A stretch of 64,000 nucleotides of DNA from contig JAFPYV010000013.1 of assembly GCA_017394375.1 (NCBI GenBank), positions 36,128 through 100,127 of the forward strand, given 5' to 3'. The DNA comes from a bacterium (GTDB lineage Bacteria; Bacillota_I; Bacilli_A; Mycoplasmatales; Mycoplasmoidaceae). The notes under the pieces were generated by a model. That model ran no database searches. It was not told the DNA's origin and saw only the letters and a program-made list of their open reading frames with translations. Positions 43,316-52,909 of the stretch are shown piece after piece. How positions within the stretch are numbered: position 1 is the first letter of the stretch; each line of letters opens with the position of its first letter. The position numbers were made by a program, and so were the translations under genes.

Positions 43316-44105
43316 GATTAATTAATGTTTTTACTGCTTCTTTAACAGTAGTAAATAACGGTAAATGCAAGGTTTGATTCAATTGCATCAAATCACTTTT
43401 GCCGATAATGTTTGGTAATTGATCAGAAGCAATTAAATCTAAGAATGTTTTAGCATCATAAATTTTTATTTCGTGATTATCAGTTACATAAATCACCTGA
43501 TCTGCATCAATTAAGTCAGTTAATTGGTGAGAAATTAAAATAATGGTTTTATGCAATTTAGTGTGCAACGAATTAATTAATTCGTTAATTTTAATTTGGT
43601 CTGATGCATCAAGAAAACTAACTGCTTCATCAAAAATCATTAATTGGGGATTAGTTATCATGCAACTAGCAATGCATAGTTTTTGTTTATTACCACCCGA
43701 CAGTGCTTGAATATTGGTATCTTGATATTTACTTAAATTAAATAGAGTTAATGTTTTATTAACCAATTCATGCATTTCATTAACGCTAATATTTAAATTT
43801 TCACTAGTTAATGCTAATTCTTCTAATACAGTTGACCCAATAATTTGATGGTCCGGGTTTTGAAAAATCATACTACTAAAAAATTCACTACTTTTATTCG
43901 TTTTATTTTCAATTACTTGACCAGTAGTAGGTATGTATAGTCCAACTAAAATTTTTCCTAAGGTGCTTTTGCCACTTCCATTCTTTCCATAGATAACTAC
44001 TTTACTATCATTATTAATCGTAAAATTAAGATTTACAAAAAACCAGGTTGATTGATTAGGAAACTTAAAATTTAAATCTTTAACTTTAATTAAAAATTCA
44101 CTCAT
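43299..44105 (-). CDS. ecfA1: ECF transporter ATPase EcfA1
   Basis: The partner ATPase of EcfA2. The 268-residue protein has Walker A YGKNGSGKSTLGK near residues 40-52, Q-loop FQNPDHQIIGSTV, signature LSGGNKQKLCIAS, Walker B LMIFDEAVSFLD and SHQLTD. DEAVSFLD is the asymmetric form seen in EcfA1 proteins. Its ATG shares one base with the upstream stop (TAATG), so it is translationally coupled to the small membrane protein. Confidence 0.92.
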   Translation of the reverse strand: MSEFLIKVKDLNFKFPNQSTWFFVNLNFTINNDSKVVIYGKNGSGKSTLGKILVGLYIPTTGQVIENKTNKSSEFFSSMIFQNPDHQIIGSTVLEELALTSENLNISVNEMHELVNKTLTLFNLSKYQDTNIQALSGGNKQKLCIASCMITNPQLMIFDEAVSFLDASDQIKINELINSLHTKLHKTIILISHQLTDLIDADQVIYVTDNHEIKIYDAKTFLDLIASDQLPNIIGKSDLMQLNQTLHLPLFTTVKEAVKTLINHGQPN

Positions 44106-44674
44106 TATTTTTTTAATTTTAATAATTCATTAAATAAGTAAATTAACGCGATGTTCATTCCGTAATAAGTTAAATGAGGCATCTCTGGATGGGCTTTTGC
44201 TCATGTATTTGGTTCATTTGCATAATCAACCATTTGCAAGATCAATGGATATTGTTGCATTTGATTAATTAAGACTTCTTCATGAATTAATAATTTAAAT
44301 TTCAGTGATAATTTCTTAAATAACTCTTTTTGATAAATTCCATATCCCACAATCAATAAGCCATAACAACAAATAACAATTAAGGCAAACACAATTGCAG
44401 CAATTAAAACTGCTTCATAGTTTGGTTGATGTTTTACATATAAACCAATGAAAGAAAAAAATAAGCATAAAGTTAACACACCTAAAAAAATAAGGATATC
44501 TGCACCATAAATTAATTTTCATTTAATTCAGGAATTTAAAGCATTAATGGTGGGAACTTTTGCTAGCAAATTGGCAGAAATTTTGGTTATTTTTAGTGGT
44601 TTTACAATTAACTCATTTGTCTGGAAATTAGTAATTTGGTTATTGTAATCAATAATTTTAGTAACTGTAGTCAT
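44105..44674 (-). CDS. Membrane protein coupled to the ECF transporter
   Basis: The 189-residue protein is not recognised. It has a soluble N-terminus, two membrane segments (about residues 60-82 and 89-112), and a soluble Glu/Leu-rich tail of about 80 residues. It is too small and has too few segments for an S-component. Its stop overlaps the ecfA1 start in TAATG, so it is the first gene of an operon that continues into ecfA1-ecfA2-ecfT-truA. A link to ECF function is inferred from coupling alone. Confidence 0.72.
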
Positions 44675-44757
44675 CTTTAAGAAAAATAATATATAAATTT
44701 TTTTAGCAAAATATATTATAATTTTACCTTTAATATAAAAATAAAAAAGGAGAAAAA

Positions 44758-45318
44758 ATGGATATTAAAATTAATAAGGATAAAACTGTGATTGCTGCAT
44801 TAAGTCAACACTTTTATCATTTACAAGAATTAGCAATGTACTACATTTACTTGTCACAACAAGCAAGACAAATGGGAATGCTAAACCTAGCAAACTACAT
44901 TTACGAACTTGCACATGATAAGAATGATGTACATGTTAAGTTAATCTATGGTTATCTTGACAAGATTGACACTCTTCCAAATGCTGGTTGCAAGAAGGAA
45001 GAAGTAATGGAATTAAAAAACTTCTCTAATCCATTAGAAATCGTTCGTGAATTACTAAGATGCGAACAAGATGACCGCGAAAGAGTTGATAAGATTGCTG
45101 ATTTGCTATTCAACATTAAAGATCATGAAACATACTCTTTCTGAAAATGATTTATTGATGATGCATTAAAAGACTTAAGCGAAACACGGGATATTGAAGA
45201 TGCATTTGTTTTAAGTCAAAGCAGTTTAATTACTGCTGACAACCGTGTTCTATGATTACAACGGCACATTTGAAAGAATGATGCAAAACTTGAATCAAAT
45301 GATGACGATGATGATTAA
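44758..45318 (+). CDS. Ferritin-like protein with a degenerate ferroxidase site
   Basis: The 186-residue protein aligns by eye with bacterial ferritin: helix 1 LQELAMYYIYLSQQ keeps the first Glu (Glu24), helix 2 AHDKNDVH has His59 but Asn56 where Glu is expected, helix 3 LRCEQDD keeps Glu, and WKWFIDDALKDL replaces WYVSEQHEEE, so the Gln/Glu pair is Ala and Asp. An acidic tail with five Asp ends it. Iron storage is possible but a catalytic ferroxidase centre is doubtful. A TATAAT box (44717-44722) and a strong GGAG SD lie upstream. The gene is the only plus-strand one for some distance. Confidence 0.7.
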
Positions 45319-45362
45319 TTAATCCATCATTAATTAATAGGAACTAAATAAAATTATTAAAG

Positions 45363-45396
45363 AAAATAAAGCAGTGAGTTATCATTGCTTTATTTT
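45363..45396 (+). terminator. Terminator after the ferritin-like gene
   Basis: AAAATAAAGCA and TGCTTTATTTT make an 11-bp stem with a 12-base loop (TGA/TCA may pair inside), followed by T residues. Confidence 0.82.
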
Positions 45397-45443
45397 TTAA
45401 TTATCATTTACAAATTGCGAATTTCACTGGAAATTAGTAAATA

Positions 45444-45478
45444 AAAATAAAGCAAGGAATAAAAACTTGCTTTATTTT
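45444..45478 (-). terminator. Terminator after rplQ
   Basis: AAAATAAAGCAAG and CTTGCTTTATTTT form a 13-bp perfect stem. The first 11 bases repeat the stem of the neighbouring ferritin-gene terminator, 70 bases away. Confidence 0.85.
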
Positions 45479-45502
45479 GATATCTTTAAAATTTTTGGTT
45501 AA

Positions 45503-45865
45503 TTATTTAACAAGTGCCAAAATTGCTAATTGAGTATTATCACCTGGTCGTCGATCAAGTTTTAATACACGAGTATATCCCCCATTTCGTGTAGCATATT
45601 CGGTCGCAATATCACTAAATAATTTTCGCATTAATTCTTTTGCACTATACTTTTGGGTATTTAGCAAAATTTCTAATGCACGTCTGCGGTTTACTAGCGT
45701 ATCATGTTTAGCTAATGTAATAAGGCGATCAACGTGACGTTGGGTTTCCTTGGCCTTGGTAACTGTGGTAGTAATTCTTCCATAGGCTAATACATCCGAA
45801 ACTTGTTGGCGCATTACCATTTTTCGTCATGCACTAGTTTTTCCTGGCTTATTAATATATGACAT
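45503..45865 (-). CDS. rplQ: Large ribosomal subunit protein L17
   Basis: L17 sits near the tunnel exit side of the 50S. The 120-residue protein has the family MSYINKPGKTSAWRKMVMRQ start, KAKETQRHVDRLITLAK and GGYTRVLKLDRRPGDN. It follows rpoA after 15 bases and is the last gene of the long ribosomal super-operon. Confidence 0.97.
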
Positions 45866-45880
45866 TAATTTCTCCTATTA

Positions 45881-46858
45881 TTAATTACTCTTAGGAAATA
45901 AATCATGATCAGATAATTTTTGCAAAATTTCTCGTAATGATTTTTTACCTAAATTATGAATGTGTTCAATTTCTTCTTTGGTATGATCCACTAATTCTTG
46001 AACCGTCTTAATTCCGGCACGTCTTAATGCATTATAACTACGCACACTTAAATCAAGATCTTCGATTGGACTTGATAATTCATGATGAGATTCTTCTTCC
46101 TTCTTGACTCGCATTACTTCCATTTCTTTATACTTTTCATTTAAGTCAATTAATGGTTCAAAGTGTTCGCTTAAAATCTTAGCTGCAATGGCAATTGCAT
46201 CAATTGGCTTGATGGTGCCATTAGTTGTAACAGTCAAAGTTAGGGCGTCACTATTTTTATTCTTGGATGTTTTATATTCTTCAACTGAATATCCAACATT
46301 AAGAATTGGTGTGAATTGTGAATCAAGGGAAATGATAGACATTGAATTAACGCGTTCTTTATTTTCTTCAAATGTGCTGTATCCACGACCGGTGGTAGCA
46401 TAAATTTCCATTTCAAACTTCTTATCACTAGTAACTTCACAAATGATTAAATCATCATTAATGATGTGAAAACCAGCAGGAAGTTCGATGTCTTTGGCTC
46501 TGACAATTCCTGGACCTTGAAAATTAATTTTTAAGGTTGGTCAATTTTCGAGTTTTAAGTTAGCTAATTCATCTTCCGAAAATATATTGTCATCAATTTT
46601 TAAAACTAATCGTTTAAGATTAAGGTTAATTTCAAGGACGTCTTCCTTAACCCCTTTAATGGTTTTAAATTCATCGCTAACTCCTGGAATCTTGATTGCA
46701 AATACAGCAGCACCCGGAATATTATTCATTAGTACGCGCCGTAAAGCATTCCCTAAAGTGTGGCCAAAACCACTTTCTAGTGGTTTTAATGTCACCTTGG
46801 CAGTTTCATCAGTGGAATCTTTGCTAAAGTCGATGTTATATTTAATAAATTTTTGCAT
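45881..46858 (-). CDS. rpoA: RNA polymerase subunit alpha
   Basis: Alpha assembles RNA polymerase and contacts UP elements. The 325-residue protein has the N-terminal dimerisation domain ([22 protein letters not shown]) and the C-terminal domain with two helix-hairpin-helix motifs ([29 protein letters not shown]). The ATG at 46858 is used because GGAG lies just upstream and the rpsK stop is 17 bases away; the codon at 46903 would overlap rpsK. Confidence 0.97.
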
Positions 46859-46875
46859 TAATGTTGCTCCAAGGA

Positions 46876-47241
46876 TTAACGTGGTTTCTTTGGTGGTCTG
46901 CAACCATTATGTGGAATAGGGGTTACATCTTCAATTGATGTAATCTTCAATCCACCAACTTCTAAACTGCGGATTGCAGTTTCTTTACCTTTACCAATTC
47001 CATTTACTGCAACGTCAACACTACGTAAACCTAAATCATACGCCTTCTTAGCAGCAGTTTCGGCTGCTACACCAGCTGCATATGGAGTAGATTTCTTCGT
47101 ACCTTTGTAACCAATCGTTCCTGATGAAGCTCAACTGATTGCATTTCCGTTTGGATCAGTAATCGTTACAATGGTATTGTTCATCGAAGAGTGAATGTAT
47201 GCAATTCCGGAAGTAAATCCAATTTTTTTCTTCTTTGCCAT
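46876..47241 (-). CDS. rpsK: Small ribosomal subunit protein S11
   Basis: S11 lies on the 30S platform at the mRNA exit. The 121-residue protein has the family [16 protein letters not shown] segment, [18 protein letters not shown] and the C-terminal [14 protein letters not shown]. The length is normal. It is 21 bases after rpsM. Confidence 0.98.
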
Positions 47242-47262
47242 GATGTGTTAAACTCCTGATTT

Positions 47263-47658
47263 CTAGTTCTTTGATTCAACTTTCTTGTTGGCTACAGTCT
47301 TTCTTGGACCTTTACGTGTTCTTGCGTTGGTTCTAGTTCTTTGACCACGAACGGGAAGATTCTTCCGGTGTCTAATACCCCGATATGAACCAATTTCCAT
47401 TTCGTTTTTAATGGCAAGGTTAACTTTTTTTCTTAGTTCCCCTTCAATCAACAATCCTTCATCATTTCGTAAATGGTCGATTGCTTTCCGCAATTCACTT
47501 AATTCAGTTTCTGAAAGATCTTTAACCTTTTTTTCTGGATCAACTTTTGCCATTTCACAAATTTTTTTGGCAGTCGTGTATCCAATTCCGTAGATTGCAG
47601 TTAATGATATTTTTGTTGCTTTATTTTCGGGAATATCGACCCCTAAAATACGTGCCAT
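47263..47658 (-). CDS. rpsM: Small ribosomal subunit protein S13
   Basis: S13 bridges 30S and 50S at the head. The 131-residue protein has [25 protein letters not shown], the helix-two-turn-helix region, and the conserved [24 protein letters not shown] stretch. It is about ten residues longer at the C-terminus. It is 19 bases after rpmJ. Confidence 0.98.
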   Translation of the reverse strand: MARILGVDIPENKATKISLTAIYGIGYTTAKKICEMAKVDPEKKVKDLSETELSELRKAIDHLRNDEGLLIEGELRKKVNLAIKNEMEIGSYRGIRHRKNLPVRGQRTRTNARTRKGPRKTVANKKVESKN

Positions 47659-47677
47659 ATGTCTATTCTCCTAATAA

Positions 47678-47791
47678 TTAGCCTTGACGTTGCTTGTGCT
47701 TTTTGATTTTACAAATCACACGCACAACTCCTTTTCGTCGAATGACGATACAATCCTTACAGATTGGTTTAACTGATGCTCTTACTTTCAT
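47678..47791 (-). CDS. rpmJ: Large ribosomal subunit protein L36
   Basis: This 37-residue L36 carries the zinc ligands Cys11, Cys14, Cys27 and His32 (CKDC, ICKIKKH), so it is the zinc-binding type. The family start [14 protein letters not shown] is exact. It lies between infA and rpsM as usual; the short length is normal for L36. Confidence 0.97.
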   Translation of the reverse strand: MKVRASVKPICKDCIVIRRKGVVRVICKIKKHKQRQG

Positions 47792-47810
47792 CTTGTTATT
47801 CCTTATCTAT

Positions 47811-48059
47811 TTATTTCTTGCGATATAGAATTCTTCCACGTGTTAAGTCATATTCGCTTAACTCAACGTCAACAGTATCACCAAGTAAAATTCTAATATG
47901 GTGCATGCGCATTTTACCTGATACGTGGGCTAAAACAATTTGTTTTTGTTGTAAATCAACGCCGTTGATCTTAGTAAGTTCAACTTTGAATTTATCACCA
48001 GAGATAATTTCCTTAATAATTCCTTCGGCGATGATTTTATTTTTTGATTGAGATTCCAA
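47811..48059 (-). CDS. infA: Translation initiation factor IF-1
   Basis: IF-1 occupies the A site during initiation. The 82-residue S1-fold protein has [29 protein letters not shown] and [13 protein letters not shown]. No ATG fits: the start is TTG at 48059, five bases after GAGG (48065-48068). It is about ten residues longer than usual. It follows map after 21 bases. Confidence 0.95.
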   Translation of the reverse strand: MESQSKNKIIAEGIIKEIISGDKFKVELTKINGVDLQQKQIVLAHVSGKMRMHHIRILLGDTVDVELSEYDLTRGRILYRKK

Positions 48060-48080
48060 ATTTACCTCGTGTTAATAATT

Positions 48081-48827
48081 TTAGTTATTTAATATTTCAT
48101 AACCATTTTCCGTAACTAATAACATGTTTTCTACATGGTCAACTGGCAAATGGTTGGATGCAATAACATTTCAATCTCGAACTGTATAATAGTGGTCACT
48201 AGCGGTCATAATCATTGGTTCAATACATATCACCATATTTTTCCTTAAGATTGGACCTTTACCAATTTCCCCATAATTGTAGATATAAGGGTCTTCATGC
48301 AGTTTATTACCACACCCATGACCAGTATAGTCTGGAAGTAAGCAATATCCTTGCTTGGTAATATAATCGCTTATTGCGTGCCCAATATCTCCCACATGAT
48401 TACCAGCTTTTACTTGTTCCATGCCAAGCCGCAAACTTTCTTCACAAACTGCAACGATGCGTTTGTACGCTTCGCTTGCGTGGGGCATTAAATAATTAAA
48501 TGCTGAATCACACACATGGTTGTTATATGTTACTCCAATATCAAATGTTACCTTGTCGCCATCCTTTAACACATAGTTATCAGGAATACCATGAATAACA
48601 CAGTCGTTCACTGAAATACATACGTGTTTTGGAAAGCCATACATCCCTAAAAAGGTTGATGAAGCATGTTGCGAGCGGATGAACTTATCAATAAGATCAT
48701 CAAGTTGCAACAAACTCCGATACGGATTTTTATTCAATAATTGGATAATATAGTCCTTCGTTAATTTTCAAATATGACCTGCTTTTCTGATATCAGTTAG
48801 GTCAGCATCCGATTTAATAATAATCAT
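48081..48827 (-). CDS. map: Methionine aminopeptidase, type I
   Basis: Map removes the initiator methionine. The 248-residue metalloenzyme shows the metal ligands in FDIG (Asp), HVCDSA (Asp), YTGHGCG (His), CIEPM (Glu) and DHVENMLLVT (Glu), plus the substrate histidine in CVIHGIPD. The length is normal for type I. The gene starts two bases past the adk stop and belongs to the secY-adk-map-infA run. Confidence 0.97.
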
Positions 48828-48829
48828 GA

Positions 48830-49477
48830 TTACTTATTTGTCTTAACAGTTGCTTCAATTAATGCTTTTCATTGCGGCCAAGCTAATGTTCCATCAAGTT
48901 TCATTAATAATCCTTGATCAGCATAGAATTGCATTAATGGACTAATTTCCTTGTAATATTCTTGCAAACGTTTTGCAATGACATTTTTTGTATCATCTTT
49001 GCGTTGAATTAATAAAGCACCACAAACATCACAAGTATCATTCTTTTTTGGTTTTAATTCTGGTACTACAAGGTTGTAAATCTTGCCACACTTGCTGCAA
49101 AGGCACCGGTTAATAATTCGATTTTCAATGATTTCATCTGGAACATCAATGAATAAAACTTGATCAATCTTGGCAATCTTTTTTAAATATTCAGCTTGCT
49201 TTTTAGTGCGGGGATAACCATCAAAAATGATTCCTTCATATTTACTTGCATCAATCCGATCTAAAGTAGTTTTTACTATTTCATTAACAATATCATCGTT
49301 CACAAGTTGACCAGATTTTAAAATATCATTTAACTTGCGTGCTAAGTCACTATCTTCTTTGGCAATTTGACGCAATGCATCTCCAGTAGATAGATGATAA
49401 TAATTGTGCTTGGTGGTAAGTAATTCACTGATAGAACCTTTACCAGCACCAGGTGCTCCTAATAAAATTATGTTCAT
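48830..49477 (-). CDS. adk: Adenylate kinase
   Basis: Adk balances AMP, ADP and ATP. The 215-residue protein has the P-loop GAPGAGKGS near residues 7-15, STGDALR, FDGYPRTKKQA and a LID domain with four cysteines (CLCSKCGK, CDVCG) typical of Gram-positive zinc-binding forms. It follows secY after 19 bases. Confidence 0.97.
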
Positions 49478-49496
49478 TATCGTAACTTCAATTCTT

Positions 49497-50972
49497 TTAT
49501 CATAACAATTTGCTATTGTTATTATCTTTCTTTTGCTTTGTTACAACTTCAACATCAGGTTGGAAAACTGATGCTGAATATTCAATTTCTTTACGCACTT
49601 TACCATAGTTAATACTGGTTGCAGCTGATTTAATAGATAATCAAGTTTGTAAACATACTGCCACAATAATAATCATTCCAGTTCCCCCTAATGCAGAATC
49701 ACTAAATGGAAGACCAATTGCTTTTCCGACAAAATACGGAATACTTGCAAGAATAGCTAAAAAGGGTGCACCAATAAAGTTAACTCGCATTAAAATTCGG
49801 GAAATATATTTTTCAGTTTCTTCTCCAGATTGAACCCCAAGGATAAACTTACCAGACTTCTTAAAGTTTTCGGCTTGTCGTTCAGGGTTAATTTGCACAT
49901 ATGAATAAAAGAAGGTAAACAAAATAGTTAATACTAGATAAATGCAAATACCTAGTCATGATTCAAAAGTAAAGTAATTTTGAATAACTTGGTATGCCAC
50001 ACTAGTAGTTGGATAGAAAATTTGGACAGTACTTGGAATGGACATTAGTGATGCAGCAAAGATGATAGGAATAACTCCAGCTGCATTTACCTTAATTGGT
50101 AAATAATGGATGTTTTCCTTCTCATTAATCATACCTTGCCCAGTTTGTTGCACAGGAATCTTTCGCACTGACTCGTTCATGAAAACAATGATCATGATGA
50201 TGACGAAGAAGAAAATAATGTACAGTACAAAACTAATTTCGTGAGTGAAGAAAACAGCAGTGGAAGAAGAACTAATGCTAGTTAATACTTCTTGGGCAAT
50301 TTGGAAATCAGTAATTAAAGAACCAATAATTCCGGTTGCAATGATTAAAGTAATTCCGTTTCCAACTCCTCTTTTAGTGATGACATCACCAAGGAAGATG
50401 GAAGCATAACATCCCCCAACTAATAAGAAAATATAAAAAGCTCATTGGGAGGAAGTTAAAGGATTATTATCATTAAATTCAATAACTGTATGTAACTTAC
50501 TGGTGGTTAATAAAGCAATAATTGCATATGCTTGCAAAAATGCAAATGGTAGGGTGATAACTCGTGTCCAAATTTCATACTTGCGTTTACCTGCTTCCCC
50601 ACTTTTGAGCATATCAGAAATTGGTTTTACCAAATCCGTTGATAATAACTGCATAATAATTTGGGCATTAATATATGGAGAAACACCTAAAGCAAAGATG
50701 GACACTTGCGTTAATCCACCCCCACCCAGCATATTCATTAATCCTAGTAAGTTATTACTTTGTAAATCATTGACTGCAGCCGTGCTTGAAATAAATTTGA
50801 CTCCCGGCATTGAGACCAATGAACCAATTCGGAAAATAATGAGAATAACTAAGGTAATAAAAATAGATACGATAACTTTGCGGTTCGCAAATAACTTGAA
50901 GAAATTTTTGATTTTTTCCGCATTACTAAAACTATCGACATTATTAGATGTAAGTTTTCTCTTTCTTTTCAT
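49497..50972 (-). CDS. secY: Preprotein translocase subunit SecY
   Basis: SecY is the protein-conducting channel. The 491-residue protein has about ten membrane segments, the signature [16 protein letters not shown], and RKIPVQQT / [12 protein letters not shown] loops that contact the ribosome and SecA. A polar N-terminal tail (about 25 residues, Lys/Asn-rich) precedes the first segment. It is 17 bases after rplO and is the last protein of the spc block proper. Confidence 0.97.
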
Positions 50973-50989
50973 GCTAATAATTTAGTTAT

Positions 50990-51493
50990 CTATTTTTGTG
51001 GTACTTTTGCTTGTTGCTTATTTACTGAATGTTTTTTATGTCTGTTTACTACTGGAAGCAATGTAACTTTACCACCAGCAGCTTCAATGCTGGCTTTAGC
51101 TTGCTTACTAATTTTGTTGCAAGTAACATCAAGTGCTCTATTTGGTTTTTCGTTGCCAATTACTTTAAACATCAAAGCGGACTTGGAAACTAGTTTTAAT
51201 TCCTTTAAAGTCTTTAAATCAATGGTCGTAGCATCTACTTTGTTTAAAGCATTTAATGTAACAACGTCATAGCGTTTTTCACTTGGATTGTTAAATCCAA
51301 CTTTTGGTAACCGCCGGAAAATTGGGGTTTGACCACCTTCAAAACCAAGGCGAGTACCACCAGATTTTCGGGCGTTTTGACCTTTGTAACCACGGGTAGA
51401 AGGACCCCCAATACCAGAGCTACGGCCCCGACCATAGGTTTTAGCTTTTTGTCCGCGGGATTTGTAAATATATTTTAGATTATTTAATTCCAT
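50990..51493 (-). CDS. rplO: Large ribosomal subunit protein L15
   Basis: L15 is an early 50S assembly protein. The 167-residue protein has the glycine-rich N-terminus with YGRGRSSGIGGPSTRGYKGQ and ARKSGGTRLGFEGGQTP, FRRLPKVGF, and the C-terminal globular domain with AGGKVTLL. About 20 extra residues at the C-terminus are Lys/Gln-rich. rpmD (L30) would normally lie just upstream and is absent. Confidence 0.97.
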   Translation of the reverse strand: MELNNLKYIYKSRGQKAKTYGRGRSSGIGGPSTRGYKGQNARKSGGTRLGFEGGQTPIFRRLPKVGFNNPSEKRYDVVTLNALNKVDATTIDLKTLKELKLVSKSALMFKVIGNEKPNRALDVTCNKISKQAKASIEAAGGKVTLLPVVNRHKKHSVNKQQAKVPQK

Positions 51494-51511
51494 TCTGGTT
51501 GCTCCTAGTAA

Positions 51512-52513
51512 CTAATGAAATAATTTGTTGATTGGAAGATCCCGTGCATTAGCAACGTCTTTAATTGTTCGTTGTTGCATCAATGCATTGATGGTAGCAC
51601 GAACCATGTTAATAGAGGCATTGGTACCTTGGTTCTTGGAATAAATATCACTGTATCCAGCCAATTCAACAATTGCCCGAATTGGACCACCAGCAATAAT
51701 TCCAGTACCTTCAGGAGCTGGTTTTAGTAAAACTTTACCACTGGAACTGCAACCAGTTGCTTCGTGAAACAAACTACCAGCACGGGTCATTTTTACTTTA
51801 TAAAGATTATTGTGAGCTTTTCTAATTGCTTTCTTTAAGGCATCAGGAACTTCATTTGCTTTGGCTAAACCATAACCAACCGTTCCTTTTCGATCGCCAA
51901 CAACTACAAGGGCACTAAAGCGTAATTTTCTTCCCCCTTTAGTGGTCTTGGAAATCCGCTTAACTTCAATAACTTTTTCTTCTAGTTCAGGGCCAGTTTT
52001 AACTGGACGTTTAAACTTTGGATTGTGTTTAAACTTCTTAACAAATACCTTCTTACCTTCTTCGTCTTCAGTTGTTGCAGTTCCTTGACCATTAGCATTA
52101 GTTACTGTAGCAGTTGTAGCATTTTGATTTAATGGTTTTTTAACATTTTCACCATTTTCTGGTTTGTTAAAATGAGGACGAGATGGACGTTGGTTATCAG
52201 GTCTTGTAAAACGACGTTGACCGTTTGGTTTTGATTGATCAGTTGCTTGTCCATTTGGATTGCTGTGATTAAAATGAGGACGAGATCCATTTTGGCTAGC
52301 TTGACCATTTCGATTAGATGCTGGTCGATTTGCGTTGTTAGAATATGGGCGGGATGGACGAGAAGCAGATGATTGACTTGATTCCGTACCTGCTGGCTTA
52401 GTAGCTTTCGCAGGATTTGGTCGGTTAAGCTTCTTATCACCTACATTTGCTGTAGCAGGAGTTGCAGATTTAACAGTTGCACTAGCTGACTTTATTTCTT
52501 TGTTTTCTTCCAT
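51512..52513 (-). CDS. rpsE: Small ribosomal subunit protein S5 with long N-terminal extension
   Basis: S5 guards the mRNA entry site. At 333 residues it is double the usual length. The S5 core starts near residue 177 (LEEKVIEVKRISKTTKGGRK, then ALVVVGDRKGTVGYG and PAPEGTGIIAGGPIRAIVE). Residues 1-175 are low-complexity Asn, Pro, Arg, Ser and Gln with repeated RP, FNH and NGQ units, and probably unfolded. Extended S5 forms occur in other mycoplasmas. It lies between rplR and rplO. Confidence 0.96.
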   Translation of the reverse strand: MEENKEIKSASATVKSATPATANVGDKKLNRPNPAKATKPAGTESSQSSASRPSRPYSNNANRPASNRNGQASQNGSRPHFNHSNPNGQATDQSKPNGQRRFTRPDNQRPSRPHFNKPENGENVKKPLNQNATTATVTNANGQGTATTEDEEGKKVFVKKFKHNPKFKRPVKTGPELEEKVIEVKRISKTTKGGRKLRFSALVVVGDRKGTVGYGLAKANEVPDALKKAIRKAHNNLYKVKMTRAGSLFHEATGCSSSGKVLLKPAPEGTGIIAGGPIRAIVELAGYSDIYSKNQGTNASINMVRATINALMQQRTIKDVANARDLPINKLFH

Positions 52514-52528
52514 GTTAATGTAATTCCT

Positions 52529-52891
52529 TTAGAATTCTAATCCTTGCTTGCGGCAAGTATCAGCAATGACTTCCACAATTCCATGGTATGGATAACCATT
52601 GCGGTTAAAACGAACTTGCTTAATATTTTGTGCAATTGCCTTCTTAGCAAATTCTTCTCCCACTTTGGCTGCTGATTCTTTATTCTTCTTTGGCAACTTT
52701 AAACTCAAGGTAGAAGTGCTAAATAAGGTTTTACCACTATTGGTGTCAACTAATTGCACATAAATGTGCTTATCAGTTTTGTTGATAATGATTTCATAAG
52801 GAATGGTGTTCACTTTGTTGGTAAACTTTTTGCTAATCCGTTTTGAACGAATCAACCGTTGATTATCACGACTAAAATTAATTCTCTTCAT
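52529..52891 (-). CDS. rplR: Large ribosomal subunit protein L18
   Basis: L18 helps 5S rRNA bind the central protuberance. The 120-residue protein begins with the Arg/Lys-rich tail, then KHIYVQLVDTNSGKTLFSTST and the VGEEFAKKA and FNRNGYPYHGIVEVIAD segments. The length is normal. It lies 18 bases downstream of rplF in the conserved order. Confidence 0.97.
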   Translation of the reverse strand: MKRINFSRDNQRLIRSKRISKKFTNKVNTIPYEIIINKTDKHIYVQLVDTNSGKTLFSTSTLSLKLPKKNKESAAKVGEEFAKKAIAQNIKQVRFNRNGYPYHGIVEVIADTCRKQGLEF

Positions 52892-52909
52892 AAGTTTAAA
52901 CCCTCCTTA

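Noticed and set aside
45318..45345. TTAATTAAT repeats after the ferritin-like gene as a regulatory element
   Set aside because: A/T-only dyads are expected by chance at this base composition, and the real terminator lies at 45363.
50503..50985. Plus-strand frame opposite secY
   Set aside because: Antisense of hydrophobic coding sequence; no start signal and no known domain.
50972..51512. Degraded rpmD (L30) between rpsE and rplO
   Set aside because: Only an 18-base gap separates rplO and rpsE; L30 is absent, as in other mollicutes, not a pseudogene.
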